Source: Bordetella genomosp. 10 | GTDB taxonomy: Bacteria > Pseudomonadota > Gammaproteobacteria > Burkholderiales > Burkholderiaceae_B | Direction of reading: 5' to 3' | Length of the DNA: 64,000 nt | Assembly (NCBI RefSeq): GCF_002261225.1 | Contig: NZ_NEVM01000005.1 | Coordinates: 3,162,001 to 3,226,000, forward strand | Shown: positions 10,137-19,995 of the stretch, in pieces | Position numbering within the stretch: position 1 is the first letter of the stretch | Layout: every line of letters begins with the position of its first letter | Program-made: the position numbers and the translations under genes | The notes under the pieces: model-generated | What the model was told of the DNA's origin: nothing | Database searches by the model: none | Seen by the model: the letters and a program-made list of their open reading frames with translations, nothing else

Positions 10137-12614
10137 TCAGTACGTCACCCGCACCGTCAACATGACCTTGCGCGGATCGCCCCACCATACGTTGCCGTTG
10201 CCGCCGAAGCTCGCGTAGTACTTGCGATCGAACAGATTGGTGACGTTCAAGGCCACCGACGTGCGCGGCGTCGCCTGATAGGCCACCCGCGCATCGGCGG
10301 TGAAGTACCCGCCCTGCTCCAGGGTAAAGCCGTTGCCGTCGCGCCAGGTCCGGCTGGTGGCGTTGACGCCGATGCCGGCCTGCCAGCGGTTCAGGTCTCC
10401 CGGCAAGCGATAGTTGGTCCACAGGCGGAACATGTGCCTGGGGGCGATCTGCGTGAAGCTGGATGCATTGAAGTCCTGGCTGTCGTCCAGATACTTGCTG
10501 TGCGTATAGGTATATCCCCCGTTTACCGTCCAGCCCGGCGTCAGTTCGCCGGATACCTGCGCCTCGATGCCCCGGCTGCGCGCCTTGCCCTGCGCCACGT
10601 AGAATCCTTCGTCCGGAAAGTTCGCATCTTCGCTGGCCCGGTTCTTCTGCGTCAGTTGGAACACCGCCAGCGACGCATTTACCCGGCCATCGAGATAGGC
10701 GCCCTTGATGCCGGCCTCATACTGATTCCCCGTGATCGCGGGTATCAGGTCGCCGGCGGCGGAACGCGCGCCGTTCTGCGGCTCGAATATCTTCGAATAA
10801 CTCGCGTACACCGAGTAGGTCTCGTTCAGGTCATAAATCAGCGCCACGTAGGGCACGACCTTCTTGTTATACGAGTCCCTGGTCTTCGTATATTGATCGT
10901 AGTTGTAGACGGCATCGGGCCGGAACGTATCCTTCCACCAGTTCAGGCTCGCCCCGGTCACCAGCGTCAGCGGATCGGCCAGGCTGAAACGGCCGTTGGC
11001 ATAGACGCCGTACTGCGTGGTGCGTTCGCGATTGACGTCGGTGTCCGTCGGCAGGCCCAGCCACGTCGGTTTGGCAAAGACGATATCGCCGACGTTGGCC
11101 TGCGTGAGGAAGAAATCGTCGCCGTCGGGGCCGTATTTCGTGCGCTGCCATTCATTCATCCGCAGGTAGCTGGCGCCCACCGTGACCTTGTGCTGCCGCC
11201 CGAACAGCGTGAACGGGCCGGACAGGTTCACGTCGTAGCTCTGGTTGTCCTCGTACGCCCCCTTGTTGGTCGTCGCCATGGTCCCATTGCCGTCGGCGTC
11301 CAGGCGCGTAACGAAGTTGGCGTTCAGGACCTGATACCGGTTGTGCGTGTAGTCCGCGGAAGCCTTCAACCGCCAGCCTTCGCCCAACTGCTGTTCCAGT
11401 TGCGCGAATACATCCGTCGAATAGAAGTTCTCGCGATTCCAATCTGCGCCGGTATAGCGCGAACGGCTCAACCGGTCGCCGTCGATATAGGTCGGGCTGC
11501 CCGACCACGTATTGCGCTGGCTCATTTCGCTATAGCTCGCGCCCATGCGCAGCAGCGTCGTCGGCGAGAGATCCGCCTCCAGCGTCCCGTACAACTGGCG
11601 ATCGCGTTTCCAGGTGGAATCCTGGGTCAGGTCCTGGTCCTGGTAGCTGCCGACCACCCGGCCGCGCACGGATCCACTGCCGTTGAGCGGACCGCCGACG
11701 TCGATCAATCCGCCACGATTGCCGTAGGTGCCGGCGTTCAATTCGCCGGTGAAGGCATATTCAGAGGGCGCGCGTTTACGCACCAGGTTGATGGTGCCGC
11801 CCGGGCTGCCGAAACCCGTGAACAGGCCATCGGCGCCGCGCAGCACTTCCACGCGGTCATACATCGCCAGGGTGGGCGCGGAGGTGCTGGCGGTGCCCGA
11901 CATATTGGGGTTGTTGAACACCGGCGCGCCGTCGACCTGGAAGGAACTGATCGGGTAGCCGCGCGAGTAGTATTGGAAGCGCTGGCTGTCGGAATTCAGC
12001 ACGCTGATGCCGGGGGTGTACTTCAACACCTGATCCAGCGTCTGCATATTCTGCTGCTTGATCTGGTCCTGGGTCACGACGGTGACCGATTGCGGAATTT
12101 CGCGCTGAGAAAGGGGAATCTTGGATCCCACGGTCGTGAGCGGATTCACGCGCTCCGCCACCGCATCGTTCCGGCCGGTCACTTTCACTACCGGCAGCGT
12201 GGCGGCGTCGCCTTCCCGTGGCGTTGCGGACCTGCGCAGGGCATAGCCGCCATTGGGGCGCGTTTCGGCCTGCAGGCCGCTGCCGGCAAGCAAGGCATCC
12301 AGGCCCCCGCGGACCGTGTAGGCGCCTCGCAGGCCGTTCGTACGCAAGCCCGCCGTCATGTCGGGCGAGAAGGACAACAGGATGCCGGACTGGCGGCCGA
12401 ACCGGTTCAGGGCGTCCTCCAGCGCACCCGCCGGAACGTCATAGGCGCGCACGGAATCGGCGGCCTGGGCATGCGCCGCGCAAGCGCATGCCAGCAGCGG
12501 CGCCCCGATCCATATCCCGGCGGGGAAACGGGGAAGATGCGCCATGGCGTACGCCAGCGCACCGCGCTTGAAAAGCTGTTGAGGGCTGCGCGGGCGCGCC
12601 TTGCTGTGACCCAT
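10137..12614 (-). CDS. TonB-dependent outer-membrane receptor with STN signalling domain
   Basis: 825 residues. There is a signal peptide (to about residue 37, AHAQA), a secretin/TonB N-terminal STN domain (GILLSFSPDMTAGLRTNGLR, about residues 55-110), a plug (IPQSVTVVTQDQIKQQNMQT, VDGAPVFNN, EVLRGADGLFTGFGSPGG) and a 22-stranded barrel ending in an aromatic residue (LTVRVTY). This is the FpvA/FecA-like class that imports ferric siderophores and signals to a FecR/FecI pair, here the next two genes. The ATG at 12614 follows GAAAGG; an upstream extension in the same frame lacks a signal sequence. Confidence 0.92.
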   Translation of the reverse strand: MGHSKARPRSPQQLFKRGALAYAMAHLPRFPAGIWIGAPLLACACAAHAQAADSVRAYDVPAGALEDALNRFGRQSGILLSFSPDMTAGLRTNGLRGAYTVRGGLDALLAGSGLQAETRPNGGYALRRSATPREGDAATLPVVKVTGRNDAVAERVNPLTTVGSKIPLSQREIPQSVTVVTQDQIKQQNMQTLDQVLKYTPGISVLNSDSQRFQYYSRGYPISSFQVDGAPVFNNPNMSGTASTSAPTLAMYDRVEVLRGADGLFTGFGSPGGTINLVRKRAPSEYAFTGELNAGTYGNRGGLIDVGGPLNGSGSVRGRVVGSYQDQDLTQDSTWKRDRQLYGTLEADLSPTTLLRMGASYSEMSQRNTWSGSPTYIDGDRLSRSRYTGADWNRENFYSTDVFAQLEQQLGEGWRLKASADYTHNRYQVLNANFVTRLDADGNGTMATTNKGAYEDNQSYDVNLSGPFTLFGRQHKVTVGASYLRMNEWQRTKYGPDGDDFFLTQANVGDIVFAKPTWLGLPTDTDVNRERTTQYGVYANGRFSLADPLTLVTGASLNWWKDTFRPDAVYNYDQYTKTRDSYNKKVVPYVALIYDLNETYSVYASYSKIFEPQNGARSAAGDLIPAITGNQYEAGIKGAYLDGRVNASLAVFQLTQKNRASEDANFPDEGFYVAQGKARSRGIEAQVSGELTPGWTVNGGYTYTHSKYLDDSQDFNASSFTQIAPRHMFRLWTNYRLPGDLNRWQAGIGVNATSRTWRDGNGFTLEQGGYFTADARVAYQATPRTSVALNVTNLFDRKYYASFGGNGNVWWGDPRKVMLTVRVTY

Positions 12615-12679
12615 GTTCGACCTTTCGTTGGACACTGGAGAGGGGGTATTCCCACCCTGTATGTCCCGCGAAAAACGAG

Positions 12680-12706
12680 AACGGACCACCCGGCGCGGTT
12701 TTTTCC
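12680..12706 (-). promoter_or_regulatory. Candidate FecI-type promoter of the TonB receptor
   Basis: Minus strand GGAAAA, 17 bases, CGTT lies about 65 bases before the receptor start, in the gap between fecR and the receptor. FecI-class sigma factors use GGAAA-type -35 boxes. The match is short. Confidence 0.35.
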
Positions 12707-12738
12707 GGAATCGGACCGGAAAAGTTGTAACGGCGGCC

Positions 12739-13782
12739 TCAGCTATCCCTGCGAACGGGGGACGACGGTTCGAGGCGCAGCCGTTCACGTCCCCAGAACC
12801 GCCGCTCGTGCCGGACCCGCAGGCCCAGCGTCGACGCCACGCTGTCCATGACGCTGCGAATGTCATTGAGGGGATAAGACCCCGAGACGCGCAAGCGGGC
12901 CACGGCGGGATCGCAATCCAGCGTCACGGCGCTGTAGCGATTCAGGTCCCGCAGGAAATCCACGAGCGCCAGGCCGCGGGCGACGATAAGCCCTTCCGCC
13001 CAGGCGGCGCTGCTGTCCTCGACCGGTCCCGGCGCATCGATGCGCATGGACGTGAACGCCGTCTGCTGGCCCGCGTGCACGACACGGGCCTGTCCCGGAT
13101 CGTCGTTGGGCCTGACTTCCACGGCGCCCTCGAAGACGGCGACATCGGTCGCGCCGTCCAGCAGCCGCACCGCATAACGGGTTCCCAAGGCCTTGGCCTG
13201 CCCCTGCGCGGTCTCGACCATGAAAGGACGGTGCGCCGGCCCGATGTCCGGCGCCGTCGTGACCAGGATCTCGCCGGCGATCAGGCGCACGCGGCGGCGG
13301 GCCTGGTCGAAAGACACGTCGATCGCGCTGTCCGTATTCAGGACGACCTCCGTGCCGTCGGCCAGCATCACGGTACGGCGCTCGCCGCGGGCCGTGCGAT
13401 AGTCGGCCGTCCACAGGCGCCAGGGGGTCTGCGCCTGGACCACCCAGGCGCCGCCGCCGGCGAAAACGAGCAGCGCCAGCCCCTTCACGGCCTGGCGGCG
13501 GCCGCGCGAGTTCGGCTGGGTCAAGGTCGCATGCGCGATGGCCGATTTGATGGGAGAAGACATCTCATGCAATCGCCCATTGACGCTTTCGATGCGCTGC
13601 CATGCGCGCTCGTGGTCCGGATGCGCCGCCCGCCACCGCAGCCAGGCGTCCCGCGTTCCCGGCGCGCCGGCATCGTCCTGCAAGGCGACCCACCATGCCA
13701 CGGCGCGGCGCGCCACGGCCGCCGGAATGGGCGGCTCGGCCTGGGATATCGTCCGGGAACCGGACTCGGCGGCGGCTGGCAT
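12739..13782 (-). CDS. FecR-family anti-sigma / sigma regulator
   Basis: 347 residues. A cytoplasmic N-terminal region with WLRWRAAHPDHERAWQR (the DUF4880 pattern) comes first, then a single membrane span near residue 100 (AVKGLALLVFAGGGAWVV), then the periplasmic FecR core (RTVMLADGTEVVLNTDSAI) and a C-terminal STN-like region (FLRDLNRYSAVTLDCDPAVA). It transmits the receptor signal across the inner membrane to the sigma factor. A GTG at 13791 overlapping the sigma stop (GTGA) is an alternative start three codons upstream. Confidence 0.9.
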   Translation of the reverse strand: MPAAAESGSRTISQAEPPIPAAVARRAVAWWVALQDDAGAPGTRDAWLRWRAAHPDHERAWQRIESVNGRLHEMSSPIKSAIAHATLTQPNSRGRRQAVKGLALLVFAGGGAWVVQAQTPWRLWTADYRTARGERRTVMLADGTEVVLNTDSAIDVSFDQARRRVRLIAGEILVTTAPDIGPAHRPFMVETAQGQAKALGTRYAVRLLDGATDVAVFEGAVEVRPNDDPGQARVVHAGQQTAFTSMRIDAPGPVEDSSAAWAEGLIVARGLALVDFLRDLNRYSAVTLDCDPAVARLRVSGSYPLNDIRSVMDSVASTLGLRVRHERRFWGRERLRLEPSSPVRRDS

Positions 13783-13787
13783 GGTCG

Positions 13788-14306
13788 TCACGCGCGCATG
13801 GCGTCCGCGGCGCCGAAATAGAGTTGTTCGCCGGCGCGCGCGAGATAGCGCTTGACCGTGGTCACCGAAACACCGAGCGCCTCGGCCACTTCCGCGTGCT
13901 TCATGCCGTCGAGCTGCGTCAGCAGGAAAGCGCGCTTGACGACCGCCGGAAGGCCGTTGAGCAAACGGTCTATCTCGACCAGCGCTTCGAGCAAAAGCGC
14001 GCGCTCTTCCGGCGACAGTTCGAAGCCCGGGGGCGCGCTCGCCAGCGCCTCCAGATAAGCCCGTTCCAGTTGCTCGCGCCGCCAGTGATTGGCCAGGACG
14101 CGCTGCGCGATTCTCGTCAGAAAGGCCCGCGGCTCGACCACGCCTTCCGGGCCTTCCCGGTTGTTGAGCACGCGCACGAAGGTGTCCTGCGCGAGATCGG
14201 CGGCATCGAACGCATTGCCCAGCCGGCGGCGCAGCCAACCGTGCAGCCAGCCATGGTGGTCGCAATAAAGCGTTTCGACAGTCAATGGGGAGGCGTGATC
14301 CGGCAC
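13788..14306 (-). CDS. FecI-family ECF sigma factor
   Basis: 172 residues from GTG 14306. Region 2: DHHGWLHGWLRRRLGNAFDA, ADLAQDTFVRVLNNREG. Region 4: HAEVAEALGVSVTTVKRYLA. These are the FecI/PvdS-like hallmarks. The GTG has GGGA 7 bases upstream; a TTG 20 codons earlier would start inside the AT-rich Fur-like region and encode a hydrophobic leader not seen in the family. It is followed directly by fecR and then the receptor. It is expected to be repressed by Fur when iron is replete and to activate the receptor gene. Confidence 0.88.
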   Translation of the reverse strand: MPDHASPLTVETLYCDHHGWLHGWLRRRLGNAFDAADLAQDTFVRVLNNREGPEGVVEPRAFLTRIAQRVLANHWRREQLERAYLEALASAPPGFELSPEERALLLEALVEIDRLLNGLPAVVKRAFLLTQLDGMKHAEVAEALGVSVTTVKRYLARAGEQLYFGAADAMRA

Positions 14307-14340
14307 GGCGCAGTCCCAGGCGCCCGCGGGGGAGCCTTCA

Positions 14341-14372
14341 ATAATAAGAATAAGAACCGATCTCAATTATTG
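14341..14372 (-). promoter_or_regulatory. AT-rich Fur-box-like region upstream of the FecI gene
   Basis: An AT-rich island in otherwise GC-rich DNA reads ATAATAAGAATAAGAACC and continues into CAATTATTG (plus strand). The run of NAATAA-like hexamers resembles degenerate Fur boxes, and a fecI-type gene starts 35 bases downstream. It is not a perfect 19-bp consensus. Confidence 0.4.
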
Positions 14373-14474
14373 AGCAAGCGTGAACGCTTGGCAACCAATG
14401 GTTGCGGATGTGGTTTTATTGCGGTCCGCCTGCAGTTCGTATTTATGATCCCGGCGTCGGGGACCAGCGGTGGC

Positions 14475-16727
14475 TCAGTGCGCGACGACGGCGTCCAGCG
14501 AACGGCCGAAACGGGCGGCGTCCTGGAAGCCGATGACGCGGGCCTGGGGCAGCTCCCTGCCTTGCGCGTCGAAGAACATGATGCCCGGCGGGCCGAACAG
14601 CTTGAAGCGCTTGAGCAGCGCGCGGTCGTCGGCATTGTTGGCCGTTACGTCGGCGCGCAACAGCAGCATGCCGTTCATGCGCGCCGCCACGGCGGGGTCG
14701 GTGAAGGTGAACTTCTCCATCTCCCGGCAGGATACGCACCAATCGGCATAGAAATCGAGCATGACCGGACGGCCGGCCGCGGCGACGCGGCTTTCCAGTT
14801 CGGCCAGGGTGCGGACCCGCTCGAAAGCCGGTTCGCCGGCATTGGCCAGGGCGGCGCGATTCGATCCCGGCGCTCCCGGAAGACCCGCCGACCCCGCGCC
14901 CGTCGCCAGGACCGGCCCCGTGCCGCCGCGCGCGGCCAGATGCGCCAGGGGCTGCAGGACGTCGCGCCCGCCGCTGGCCGCGCCGGCCAACTGCGCGACC
15001 GCGACCAGGGCCAGCAGCAATCCCAGCCCCTTGCCGAACATGCGGCCGGCGCCCGCATCGGATCCGATGGCCTCGAAGGCGCGCAGCATGACGGCCCCGA
15101 CGATGGCGAGGAAGGCCCAGCCGACCATCTGCAGGGCCACCGGCACGATGGGCACCACCATCCACCAGGCGGTGGCCAGCAGCAGGATGCCAAAGAAACG
15201 CTTGACCCCCTCCATCCACGCCCCGGCCTTGGGCAGCAGGGTGCCGGCCGAGGCGCCGACGACGAGCAGCGGCACGCCCATGCCCCACGCCAGGGCGAAC
15301 AAGGCGGAACCGCCCAGCACCACGTCGCCGGTCTGCGAGATGTACAGCAGCGCGCCCGCCAGCGGCGCCGCCACGCAAGGGCCCACGATGAGGGCGGAAA
15401 TCGCCCCCATCAGCAAGGCGCCGGCGGCGCGGCCGCCCGGGATGCGGCTGGCGCGGTCGCTCATGCGGGCCTGGAGGGAGGCGGGCATCTGGAAGGTGTA
15501 GACGTCGAACATCGGCAGCGCCAGCAGGGCCAGCAGCACCGCGAACAGGGTCAATACCCACGGCGTCTGCAACCAGGCGGCCAATCCGGCGCCGCTGAGG
15601 CCCGCCGCCACGCCCAGGATGGTGTAGACCACCGACATGCCCAGCACATAGGCCGCGGCCAGGCCCAGGCCGGTCCAGCGCGAGGGCTTGCGGTCCGGCG
15701 CGGCCATGGCGCCCGTTCCCTTGCCGGCAGCCGCGGCGGCCGATGCGGCCACGGTCGCCGAGCGGCCGATGACGATGGTCGACAGGATGGGGATCATGGG
15801 CAGCACGCAAGGCGTGAGCGACAACAGCACGCCCAGCAGCAGGAAGGCGCCCGCCGTTTTCAGCCAGCCCATCCCGGCGATGGCGCTGGCGAGGCCGACG
15901 TCGTCGCTGCCCGCCAGGGCGGAGAAACCGCCATTGCCGGCGGGCGGCGCGGATGCGGCATTCGACGGAACGCCGCCGGCGGCCGGCCCGCCGGAACCCG
16001 TGCCGGACAGCGCCAATGCCGGTCCGTTGCCAGCCGCGGAAGGCGGCGTGTCCACCCCGGCGTCTTGCGCCAGGCCAGGCGACTTGGTCAGCCCCGGCCG
16101 CGAGGCGTCCGGGGCCACGCTGACGCCGGGCTCGGCCTGGGCGAGCTGTCCCGTGGCGGCGGCGGCGTCGCCGCCGGGAATACCGCTGGCGTAGCCCCAT
16201 ACCGGCGGTCCGGCGACCTGGTATCCGCCATCGATGGGCCGCAGCTTGATGCGGTTTTCCATCGGCGGATAGCAGATGCCCGCGTCCGCGCAGCCCTGCC
16301 CGGTCACCACCAGCGTCACGTCCCCCGGCTGCCCGCCGGCGGGATGCACGGGAATGTCGATGGCGAGCGGCTGGTGATAGACCTCCATGTTCTTGTCGAA
16401 GGTCGGGTCGTACTTCACCTCGCCGGCGGGCAGCCGGGCCTGGCCCAGCGTCGCGCCGCCCTGCGGATCCAGCGCGAACCCGAAGCGCTCGCGGTACATG
16501 TAGTAGCCCTTCGGCACCTTGAACTCGACCCGCACCGTATTCGGGTCGGCCATGGCCGCGGCGGCCGGAAAGGCCTTCTCGGGCGGCAGGAAATCGTCGT
16601 CCGCGCGGCTGGCCGCCGGCCAGGACAGCAGGGCGACCAGGCACAGCATGGCCCACAGCCATCCCGCCGCCGTCCCGGCGGACCGCGCCAGGCACGTCTT
16701 CACAACACCTGCTGGCTCATGGGCCAT
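14475..16727 (-). CDS. dsbD: Thiol:disulfide interchange protein DsbD (DipZ)
   Basis: About 750 residues. A signal/anchor at the N-terminus is followed by the periplasmic alpha domain with a Cys pair (GQGCADAGICYPPM, near residue 140), an eight-span membrane domain with redox cysteines in LSLTPCVLPMIPIL and LIVGPCVAAPLAG, and a C-terminal thioredoxin-like domain with DFYADWCVSCREME (near residue 660). It moves electrons from cytoplasmic thioredoxin to the periplasm, keeping apocytochrome CxxCH thiols reduced. A Gly/Ala/Pro-rich linker of about 90 residues separates the alpha and membrane domains. ATG 16727 has AGGA at a good distance; ATG 16736 is an alternative. Confidence 0.93.
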   Translation of the reverse strand: MAHEPAGVVKTCLARSAGTAAGWLWAMLCLVALLSWPAASRADDDFLPPEKAFPAAAAMADPNTVRVEFKVPKGYYMYRERFGFALDPQGGATLGQARLPAGEVKYDPTFDKNMEVYHQPLAIDIPVHPAGGQPGDVTLVVTGQGCADAGICYPPMENRIKLRPIDGGYQVAGPPVWGYASGIPGGDAAAATGQLAQAEPGVSVAPDASRPGLTKSPGLAQDAGVDTPPSAAGNGPALALSGTGSGGPAAGGVPSNAASAPPAGNGGFSALAGSDDVGLASAIAGMGWLKTAGAFLLLGVLLSLTPCVLPMIPILSTIVIGRSATVAASAAAAAGKGTGAMAAPDRKPSRWTGLGLAAAYVLGMSVVYTILGVAAGLSGAGLAAWLQTPWVLTLFAVLLALLALPMFDVYTFQMPASLQARMSDRASRIPGGRAAGALLMGAISALIVGPCVAAPLAGALLYISQTGDVVLGGSALFALAWGMGVPLLVVGASAGTLLPKAGAWMEGVKRFFGILLLATAWWMVVPIVPVALQMVGWAFLAIVGAVMLRAFEAIGSDAGAGRMFGKGLGLLLALVAVAQLAGAASGGRDVLQPLAHLAARGGTGPVLATGAGSAGLPGAPGSNRAALANAGEPAFERVRTLAELESRVAAAGRPVMLDFYADWCVSCREMEKFTFTDPAVAARMNGMLLLRADVTANNADDRALLKRFKLFGPPGIMFFDAQGRELPQARVIGFQDAARFGRSLDAVVAH

Positions 16728-16746
16728 TACATGCATCCTATGTTTC

Positions 16747-17091
16747 TCAAGCCGGCGGCGTGGCCCCGGCGGTCTGCTCCCGCACCCAATCCAGGTAGGC
16801 GGGCGCGCCGCCCATGACGGGCACGGCGACGACTTCGGGCACTTCGTAGGGATGCTGGCGGGTAATCGACGAAATCAGCGCGTCGAGCCGCGCCGCCGTG
16901 GTCTTGAAGCACATCGGCACTTCTTCCGCTCCCTCGACCACGCCCTTCCAGGTATAGATGGACAACATCGGCGCCCCGAGGTTCACGCAGGCCGCCAGGC
17001 CTTCCTCCACGACGACGTGGGCAATGCGCTTGGCCAGCAAAAGATCGGGCGCGCTGCTGAATACCATCACGATATCGTCTTGTTGCGGCAT
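16747..17091 (-). CDS. cutA: Divalent-cation tolerance protein CutA
   Basis: 114 residues, the usual size. Family motifs are IAHVVVEEGLAACVNLG, MLSIYTWKGVVEGAEEVPMC, FKTTAARLDAL and HPYEVPEVVAVPV. CutA is a very stable trimer with a PII-like ferredoxin fold; a role in copper tolerance was proposed from E. coli genetics. It sits 19 bases upstream of dsbD in the same direction, the common cutA-dsbD pairing. Confidence 0.92.
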   Translation of the reverse strand: MPQQDDIVMVFSSAPDLLLAKRIAHVVVEEGLAACVNLGAPMLSIYTWKGVVEGAEEVPMCFKTTAARLDALISSITRQHPYEVPEVVAVPVMGGAPAYLDWVREQTAGATPPA

Positions 17092-17164
17092 GAATGTCTC
17101 CCAATGCGCACATGAAGCTTATACATGGGATTCTATCGCTTCGAGCCGGCCGCCAAAAACAAAA

Positions 17165-17184
17165 GGCGAACCCGAAGGTTCGCC
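17165..17184 (-). terminator. Intrinsic terminator of the alpha operon
   Basis: GGCGAACC, CGAA loop, GGTTCGCC makes an 8-bp stem just after the rplQ stop. On the minus strand it is followed by TTTTGTTTTT, a good U-tract. Confidence 0.85.
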
Positions 17185-17206
17185 CCTTGTCCCTGAAGCC
17201 TGCCGA

Positions 17207-17602
17207 TTACTCGGCGGACTTGTCGGCTTCGGTTTCCGCGACTTCCGGACGGTCAACCAGCTCCATGAAGGCCATGGGCGCGTTGTCGCCTTGACGGAAA
17301 CCCATCTTCAACACACGGGTGTAGCCGCCGTTGCGGGCAGCATAACGGGGACCGAGTTCGCCGAACAGCTTGACCACGGCGGCGCGATCGCGCAGACGGG
17401 CAAAAGCCAGACGCTTGTTCGCGAGGGTGGGTTCCTTGCCCAGCGTGATCAGGGGCTCGATGACGCGGCGCAGTTCTTTCGCCTTCGGCAGCGTGGTCTT
17501 GATCGCTTCGTGAGTGATCAGCGAAACGGCCATGTTGCGGAACATGGCAAGACGGTGACTGCTGGTGCGGTTGAGCTTACGCAAGCCATTACCGTGACGC
17601 AT
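17207..17602 (-). CDS. rplQ: 50S ribosomal protein L17
   Basis: 131 residues beginning [17 protein letters not shown], with [20 protein letters not shown] and [16 protein letters not shown], the L17 hallmarks. It binds 23S rRNA near the tunnel exit region. It is the last gene of the alpha operon, directly before a strong terminator. The C-terminus is a short acidic tail ([12 protein letters not shown]), as in other Betaproteobacteria. Confidence 0.97.
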   Translation of the reverse strand: MRHGNGLRKLNRTSSHRLAMFRNMAVSLITHEAIKTTLPKAKELRRVIEPLITLGKEPTLANKRLAFARLRDRAAVVKLFGELGPRYAARNGGYTRVLKMGFRQGDNAPMAFMELVDRPEVAETEADKSAE

Positions 17603-17702
17603 GATGATTTCCTTTGAATCTAGAAGACGGCGTTTCCGCCATCGGGTTATCCGGCTCTTCTATCGACCTGAAGAATCAGGCCGCGGTCCGGTGGAATCGG
17701 TT

Positions 17703-17728
17703 GCGGCCGCCACCCATGCGGCGGCCGC
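17703..17728 (-). repeat. Perfect GC inverted repeat between rpoA and rplQ
   Basis: GCGGCCGCC, 8-base loop, GGCGGCCGC. A 9-bp stem in the 150-base rpoA-rplQ spacer with no U-tract. It may be an RNA processing or stabilising hairpin. Confidence 0.5.
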
Positions 17729-17752
17729 GGTAAAACGCGACAACTACGGCGA

Positions 17753-18739
17753 TCAGGGGCGCTCGAGGCCCAGGGGCGGCCAGTTTTCCAGCTTCATGCC
17801 CAGGGTCAGGCCGCGCGCGGCCAGCACTTCCTTGATCTCGTTGAGCGACTTGCGGCCCAGGTTCGGGGTCTTCAGCAGCTCGTTTTCGGTACGCTGGATC
17901 AGGTCGCCGATGTAGTAGATGTTTTCGGCCTTCAGGCAGTTGGCCGAACGCACCGTCAGTTCCAGGTCGTCGACCGGACGCAGCAGGACCGGGTCGATCT
18001 GCGGCGCGCCGCGGACCGGGGCTTCGTACGAATCGCCGGCGCCTTCCAGGGCGGCGAAGACCGAGATCTGGTCCATCAGGATGCGAGCCGACTGGCGCAC
18101 CGCTTCCTCGGGCGAGATCACGCCGTTGGTTTCGATGTCCAGCACCAGCTTGTCCAGGTCGGTGCGCTGTTCCACGCGGGCGCTTTCGACCGCGTAGCTG
18201 ACGCGGCGGACCGGGCTGAACGAGGCGTCCAGGACGATGCGGCCGATGGTGTGGGTGCGGTCTTCCGACAGCGCGCGCACGTTGCCCGGCACATAGCCGC
18301 GGCCCTTCTCGACCTTGATCTGCATTTCCAGCTTGCCGGCTTCGGTCAGGTTGCAGATGACGTGGCCGGGGTTCACGATCTCGACGTCGTGCGGCAGTTC
18401 GATGTCGCTGGCCAGCACCGTGCCGGCGCCCTGCTTGCGCAGCACCAGGGTGACTTCGTCACGGTTGTGCAGCTTGAAGACCACGCCCTTGAGGTTCAGC
18501 AGGATGTCGACGACGTCCTCGCGCACGCCCGGAATGGTCGAATATTCGTGCACCACGCCGGTCATTTGCACTTCGGTCGGCGCGTAGCCGGTCATCGAAG
18601 ACAGCAGGATGCGGCGCAGGGCGTTGCCCAGCGTGTGGCCGTAACCGCGCTCGAACGGCTCCATGACGATCTTGGCGTGATGGGTGCCGACCGGTTCGAC
18701 TTCGATGGAACGCGGCTTCAGAAAACCTTGAGTGGACAT
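17753..18739 (-). CDS. rpoA: RNA polymerase alpha subunit
   Basis: 328 residues. The N-terminal assembly domain shows [20 protein letters not shown] (residues about 28-47) and the insert domain [16 protein letters not shown]. The C-terminal domain after residue about 245 carries [17 protein letters not shown] and [18 protein letters not shown], which contact UP elements and activators. The gene lies between rpsD and rplQ as in all proteobacterial alpha operons. A 204-base spacer separates it from rpsD and includes a GC-rich inverted repeat and a T7 run on the transcribed strand. Confidence 0.97.
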   Translation of the reverse strand: MSTQGFLKPRSIEVEPVGTHHAKIVMEPFERGYGHTLGNALRRILLSSMTGYAPTEVQMTGVVHEYSTIPGVREDVVDILLNLKGVVFKLHNRDEVTLVLRKQGAGTVLASDIELPHDVEIVNPGHVICNLTEAGKLEMQIKVEKGRGYVPGNVRALSEDRTHTIGRIVLDASFSPVRRVSYAVESARVEQRTDLDKLVLDIETNGVISPEEAVRQSARILMDQISVFAALEGAGDSYEAPVRGAPQIDPVLLRPVDDLELTVRSANCLKAENIYYIGDLIQRTENELLKTPNLGRKSLNEIKEVLAARGLTLGMKLENWPPLGLERP

Positions 18740-18943
18740 GTACTGGATTCCTTTTCAATACCCTCGGCTCGTTACACCGATAAGGCTGATGGAAGTGACT
18801 AAAAAAACGGCACAAACCCGCCACGCCTTTTGACAAGCGTCGCGGGTCCCGTGTGGGTACTGCGGAGGTATTGCGGCCGGGGCGGCAGCGCCGCGCCCGG
18901 CTTTCGGAAGGCGCCGCCGGATCGCCGGCGGGCGCCGCCTGAA

Positions 18944-19567
18944 TTAACGCGAATACAATTCCACGACCATGGATTCGTTGATGTCGCGAGCGACGTCAGC
19001 GCGATCCGGGGCCTGCTTGAAGACACCGCTCATCTTGGTGGTGTCGACTTCAACCCACTGCGGCAGGCCGATGCTGGTGGCCAGGTCGAGCGATTCCTTG
19101 ATGCGGCCTTGCTTCTTGGCCTTCTCGCGAACCGAGATGACGTCGCCGGCCTTGACCAGCATCGAGGCGATGTCGGCGGGATGGCCGTTCAGCTCGATGG
19201 CGCGGTGGCTCACCAACTGGCGCGCTTCGGCGCGGGTCGAGCCGAAGCCCATGCGGTACACGACGTTGTCCAGACGCGATTCGAGCAACTGGATCAGCTT
19301 TTCGCCGGTGTTGCCACGGACGCGGTCGGCTTCGGTGAAGTACTTGCGGAATTGCTTTTCCAGCACGCCGTACATACGCTTCAGCTTCTGCTTTTCACGC
19401 AGTTGCAGACCGTAGTCGGACGTACGGGCGCCCGAAGTGCGGCCATGCTGGCCGGGCTTGGAATCCAGCTTGCACTTGGAATCCAGCGAACGGCGGGCGC
19501 TCTTCAGGAACAGATCGGTACCCTCGCGGCGCGAGAGCTTGCACTTGGGTCCAATGTAACGGGCCAT
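18944..19567 (-). CDS. rpsD: 30S ribosomal protein S4
   Basis: 207 residues beginning [19 protein letters not shown]. The S4 RNA-binding domain is at [20 protein letters not shown] and [18 protein letters not shown]4 nucleates 30S assembly and in enterobacteria represses the alpha operon by binding its mRNA. No zinc-type cysteine cluster is present at the N-terminus. It starts 11 bases after rpsK stops. Confidence 0.97.
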   Translation of the reverse strand: MARYIGPKCKLSRREGTDLFLKSARRSLDSKCKLDSKPGQHGRTSGARTSDYGLQLREKQKLKRMYGVLEKQFRKYFTEADRVRGNTGEKLIQLLESRLDNVVYRMGFGSTRAEARQLVSHRAIELNGHPADIASMLVKAGDVISVREKAKKQGRIKESLDLATSIGLPQWVEVDTTKMSGVFKQAPDRADVARDINESMVVELYSR

Positions 19568-19578
19568 GTGGTTTCCCC

Positions 19579-19980
19579 TTAGATACGACGACGCTTGGGC
19601 GGACGGCAGCCGTTGTGCGGAACGGGCGTGATATCAGCGATGCTCGAGATCTTGATACCCAGCGCGTTCAACGCACGAACGGACGATTCGCGGCCGGGGC
19701 CGGGGCCCTTGATGCGCACTTCCAAGGTCTTGATGCCATATTCCAGCGCCACGCGACCGGCCGTTTCGGCAGCCACCTGGGCCGCGAACGGGGTCGACTT
19801 GCGCGAGCCCTTGAAACCTGCGCCACCCGAGGTCGCCCAGGACAACGCATTGCCCTGACGGTCGGTGATGGTGATGATGGTATTGTTGAAGGACGCGTGG
19901 ACGTGCGCGATGCCGTCCGAAACGTTCTTCTTGACCTTTTTGCGCACGCGCGAAGCGCCGCTGGTGGAAGCTTTCGCCAT
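19579..19980 (-). CDS. rpsK: 30S ribosomal protein S11
   Basis: 133 residues. Conserved blocks: [38 protein letters not shown] and the C-terminal [19 protein letters not shown]. The protein lines the mRNA path on the 30S platform. The alpha-operon position between rpsM and rpsD is standard. Confidence 0.97.
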   Translation of the reverse strand: MAKASTSGASRVRKKVKKNVSDGIAHVHASFNNTIITITDRQGNALSWATSGGAGFKGSRKSTPFAAQVAAETAGRVALEYGIKTLEVRIKGPGPGRESSVRALNALGIKISSIADITPVPHNGCRPPKRRRI

Positions 19981-19995
19981 AATCCAGTTCCTCGA

